Shown one piece after another: positions 61,756 to 64,000 of a DNA stretch of 64,000 bases. The notes under the pieces were generated by a model. That model was not told the DNA's origin and ran no database searches. It worked only from the letters and a program-made list of their open reading frames with translations. The stretch is from assembly GCF_003261055.1 (NCBI RefSeq), contig NZ_CP030073.1, positions 4,898,001 through 4,962,000 of the forward strand, given 5' to 3'. The DNA comes from Streptomyces cadmiisoli (lineage in GTDB: Bacteria > Actinomycetota > Actinomycetes > Streptomycetales > Streptomycetaceae). Numbering within the stretch: the stretch's first letter is position 1; the number at the start of each line of letters is the position of its first letter. The position numbers and the translations under genes were made by a program.

Positions 61756-63576
61756 TTACGCCGGGGACGACGACCCGAGCCAGGCGGCCAGATGGATGGG
61801 GTCCGGTGCTCGGCCGACCGCTCGTGACACAGCCGCGTGCACGGCCCGCGCCCGCTCCGGTGTCTCGCACAGGAGCCGGGCGGCGGTCGGCTCGATGCCC
61901 GTCAGCGCGAGTGCCCGGCCCAAGCCCGCCCAGGTGTCGGCGCGATTCGGCTCCACGGTGAGGTGGGCTACGTAGGCGTCGCAGGCCGTCAAGGCGTCGC
62001 CCGCGATCAGCAACGAGTCGGCAGGCAGGGCTCCGTTCACCCTGGTGGCTGCCTTCTCGGGCTCGTCCGACCACGGACGGTCCTCGTTCGCGTCGCTGAG
62101 GCGGTGGCGGACGAGCATCGCGAGACTGTCCAGCCAACGGGCGTAGGGGTTGGGCACAACTGCGGGCGCTGCCGTCAGCGAGGCAGGCGGCTCGCTCGCA
62201 CCGGCCGACCACGCGCGCGCGGCTTCGTCGACCGCCGGGGCGGGAGGCCTGAGATGGTGGGCCCTCCAGCGGGCCACGTGGTCGTCGGCACACAGTCGGG
62301 CCAGGGCCGTCTGTTCCTCGGGAACCTGCTCTTGCAGCCACTTCGCGCAGCGCTCGCGCAGTGTGTCCAGCAAGGCGGTGCCGTGCTGTGTGAAGCGCGG
62401 ATGGCGGTGGACCTGGTTCATGGCCACTCCCACCTGGGCCCGCCACAGCGCGAACTCGAAGTGCGCGACGGCGCTGTCGGCACCGGCGCTCCAGCGACGG
62501 GCACGCCAGAATCCGGTTATGCCCATGAACGCGTAAATGCCCTGGAGAAGGCCTTCGAGCGGCCGGGGGTCGTCCCGCCAGGGCGCGTACCACAGTACTT
62601 TGCCGTCCTCGTGCGCGCCGGGTGCCAGCAAGGGTGTCAGGTGCAGCAGTCCGCCCAGTTTGGTGTGCTGGAACTCGTGCACGAGGGTGGCGGCGAGCTG
62701 GACGGCGTCGTCCGGCTCGGAGGCCTCGATGCCGCCGAAGGCGTCCCCTGCGCTCACACTGCGCGGCCGGAACCTTTCGCCTGCCGGTGTCGGCGTCAGC
62801 GATAACACCCCGCGGCGCATGGCCCCGGCTGTCTCGGGCTGTTCCCGCAGCAGCAACTGCCAGGCCTCCTCCAGCATCCGCCGCCACTGGGCTGCGGCCT
62901 CATCCGACAGCGGGCGTGGCTCGGTCGGCTGCGGATACGTGCGGTACGGGTCCACGTCGTCCAGGGCCACGTCCAGCCGTTGGTCGGCCGGGCCGACCGC
63001 GAGCCGGCGCATCGGATGCCAGCCGGGGCCCGGCGAGCCGAGGGGAAGCGGAACGGCTATCGAAGCCCCAGGTGCTTCCACGACGGCCCGTCCGCCCGCG
63101 GCCCGTACGGTGGCGGTCGACCACGGCTCGGTGGCGGGCACCATTGCGCAGCCGAGGGTCGGCAGCGGCACCCGGCCGTGGCGTACGGGAACGTCGATGG
63201 CGAAGTCCAGCTCCGCGCGTAGCGCGGCCGTGGCGGCCAGGGCGGAGATATGGCCGAGGACCACGGACAGCGGCGGATCGTCCTGCGGGAGTGTCCCGCG
63301 CAGCCGGCGTAGCGCGGTGGTCAGCCACATGCCCGTCTGCGGATACATGAGCAGATCGTCGACGACGCGCGGGGCGCGGCGCTGCGCCGCGCTGAGCAGG
63401 TCCCATGCGGGGCCGAGTTCCGTGGCGTCGTCGAGCATACGCAGGAGCAGCAGACGGCGGCTCCGTTCGCCGTCGAGCAGGAGGCCGAGTGTGGCCGGGC
63501 CCCCCTCACCGCGCACCAGTTCGGCGACGCTCTCGGGTGGAAGATGATGACGAGGCAACGACGGCTCGGCGTTCAT
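61756..63576 (-). CDS. HExxH-type peptide beta-hydroxylase-like protein (FxsBH extension family, stand-alone)
   Basis: The 606-residue protein has an intact HExxH in TLVHEFQHTKLGGLLHL (His300, Glu301, His304), followed by a long helical C-terminal region. The family is that of aKG-HExxH peptide hydroxylases. In FxSxx loci the domain usually occurs as an inactive extension fused to the radical-SAM protein FxsB. Here it is separate and keeps the metal ligands. It is convergent with the FxsT-type gene (13 bp) and 21 bp after, and in frame with, the FxsA-like peptide gene. Confidence 0.78.
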   Translation of the reverse strand: MNAEPSLPRHHLPPESVAELVRGEGGPATLGLLLDGERSRRLLLLRMLDDATELGPAWDLLSAAQRRAPRVVDDLLMYPQTGMWLTTALRRLRGTLPQDDPPLSVVLGHISALAATAALRAELDFAIDVPVRHGRVPLPTLGCAMVPATEPWSTATVRAAGGRAVVEAPGASIAVPLPLGSPGPGWHPMRRLAVGPADQRLDVALDDVDPYRTYPQPTEPRPLSDEAAAQWRRMLEEAWQLLLREQPETAGAMRRGVLSLTPTPAGERFRPRSVSAGDAFGGIEASEPDDAVQLAATLVHEFQHTKLGGLLHLTPLLAPGAHEDGKVLWYAPWRDDPRPLEGLLQGIYAFMGITGFWRARRWSAGADSAVAHFEFALWRAQVGVAMNQVHRHPRFTQHGTALLDTLRERCAKWLQEQVPEEQTALARLCADDHVARWRAHHLRPPAPAVDEAARAWSAGASEPPASLTAAPAVVPNPYARWLDSLAMLVRHRLSDANEDRPWSDEPEKAATRVNGALPADSLLIAGDALTACDAYVAHLTVEPNRADTWAGLGRALALTGIEPTAARLLCETPERARAVHAAVSRAVGRAPDPIHLAAWLGSSSPA

Positions 63577-63597
63577 GGGCGAGCTGCCTCGGCGGTG

Positions 63598-63777
63598 TCA
63601 GTCGAAGCGCTGAGGTGGGTTGACTCCGGCGACGCTGGCCAACTGGTGGTCGAGTGCCGGCAGCAGTTCCTGCAACGAAGTGGCGAGAACTCGACCGTCC
63701 ATGGAGCGCAACGTTTCAAGAGATACCCCCGCGAGGTCGACCAGACTGGACTCGACGGCGGCCACAGACGGCTCCAT
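63598..63777 (-). CDS. FxsA-like RiPP precursor peptide lacking the terminal Sxx
   Basis: The 59-residue peptide starts MEPSVAAVESSLVDLAGVS. The family pattern LVDLAGVSLETLRSMDGRVL, then TSLQELLPAL, is that of FxSxx-COOH precursors, which end F-x-S-x-x. This one ends PPQRFD and stops with TGA exactly where the Ser codon is expected. The hydroxylase-like gene follows 7 codons later in the same frame. Start by family alignment; an upstream extension is open but not peptide-like. Confidence 0.72.
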   Translation of the reverse strand: MEPSVAAVESSLVDLAGVSLETLRSMDGRVLATSLQELLPALDHQLASVAGVNPPQRFD

Positions 63778-63895
63778 GACGCCCAATCCCCTTCCCCCGG
63801 ACTTCGTTGCGGATGCTGGCGGCTCACATCCTCCTGATAATGACCCGGCGCACGGACGATGAAACCCCGAGTCGCTTCGGTGACGCGATATCAAG

Positions 63896-64000
63896 TCATC
63901 GCCCCCTGTCGGCTCCGCGGTGGCGCCGGGACAGTTCCACCGCCTCGTCGTCCATGCGGGCCACCCCGGCGGAGTCGCCCTCCATCAACCGTATCGCCTC
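63896..64000 (-). CDS. C-terminal end of an unidentified gene, cut by window edge
   Basis: The last 34 codons of a minus-strand gene enter from the window end (EAIRLMEGDSAGVARMDDEA, then VELSRRHRGADRGR-stop). It is 118 bp upstream of the FxsA-like gene and on the same strand, so it is probably the first visible gene of that operon. It is too short to assign; an FxsB- or FxsC-type gene would be expected near here. Confidence 0.5.
   Translation of the reverse strand, partial: EAIRLMEGDSAGVARMDDEAVELSRRHRGADRGR

Noticed and set aside
61361..62887. Minus-strand frame of 508 codons overlapping the FxsT end and the hydroxylase
   Set aside because: It is a shifted shadow of the HExxH gene; Arg/Ala/Pro/Gly-rich with no motif.
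63577..63600. TGA between the FxsA-like peptide and the hydroxylase read as a sense codon
   Set aside because: Readthrough would fuse the peptide to the enzyme and put FDSHR in mid-chain, not at a C terminus; no selenocysteine element is visible.

Overview
The window is chromosomal DNA of a Streptomyces (or a very close actinomycete). The evidence is very high GC, abundant GTG starts, mycothiol synthesis (mshA), a chaplin, an RsiG-type c-di-GMP anti-sigma factor, a Nur-type nickel regulator, PhoR-PhoP with PHO boxes, MsiK, CarD and an FxSxx-COOH-type TPR protein. From memory, the order sulfurtransferase, nur, dtd, rsiG, mshA, gpm, phoU/phoRP, carD, ispDF, cysS, rlmB, msiK matches the conserved core around SCO4164-SCO4240 of S. 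coelicolor. Most of the window is therefore core chromosome carrying a few accessory patches.

Layout. 1-11.2 kb is housekeeping: an LmeA-like protein cut by the window edge, a sulfur cassette behind a Cys-containing leader peptide, a coupled trio of related membrane proteins, nur, ygfZ, dtd, rsiG and an Eis-like acetyltransferase. 11.3-20.2 kb is an accessory block. It holds a 14-bp tandem repeat, two copies of [61/62-aa membrane protein divergent from a GntR-type regulator], a third GntR paralogue, a membrane protein carrying the same C-terminal domain, two HAD phosphatases and two tandem APH-fold kinases. I think this is the best candidate for an undescribed system: a kinase/phosphatase pair with dedicated sensors. 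20.2-24.4 kb holds assorted enzymes (a deazaflavin reductase-hemerythrin fusion, an imine-reductase-like protein, an HxlR regulator, an APH) and a 15-bp tandem repeat.

24.5-26.3 kb is a Streptomyces version of the mycobacterial hbhA locus (XRE regulator, Lys-rich coiled-coil protein, DUF2516). 26.4-38 kb has a PP2C phosphatase, an NlpC/P60 hydrolase, mshA, a secreted beta-helix protein, an AraC regulator, an MFS exporter and gpm. A small islet of about 2.9 kb (37.98-40.86 kb) with a broken IS110 transposase is bounded by a 24-bp near-perfect direct repeat of the gpm 3' end. 41-45 kb has a Cys-free chaplin, a Cys-rich mini-protein and the phosphate regulon control genes phoU / phoR-phoP around a PHO box. 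46.3-55.6 kb is core: carD, ispD, ispF, cysS, rlmB, a DoxX protein, a sugar nucleotidyltransferase and msiK. A tRNA-Thr gene follows.

56-64 kb is a conflict/RiPP-like locus. It contains a VMAP-C-type protein, a 1290-aa SAV_2336/NB-ARC/TPR protein of the FxsT type, a stand-alone HExxH peptide beta-hydroxylase-like enzyme and a 59-aa FxsA-like precursor whose C terminus stops inside the expected FxSxx motif.
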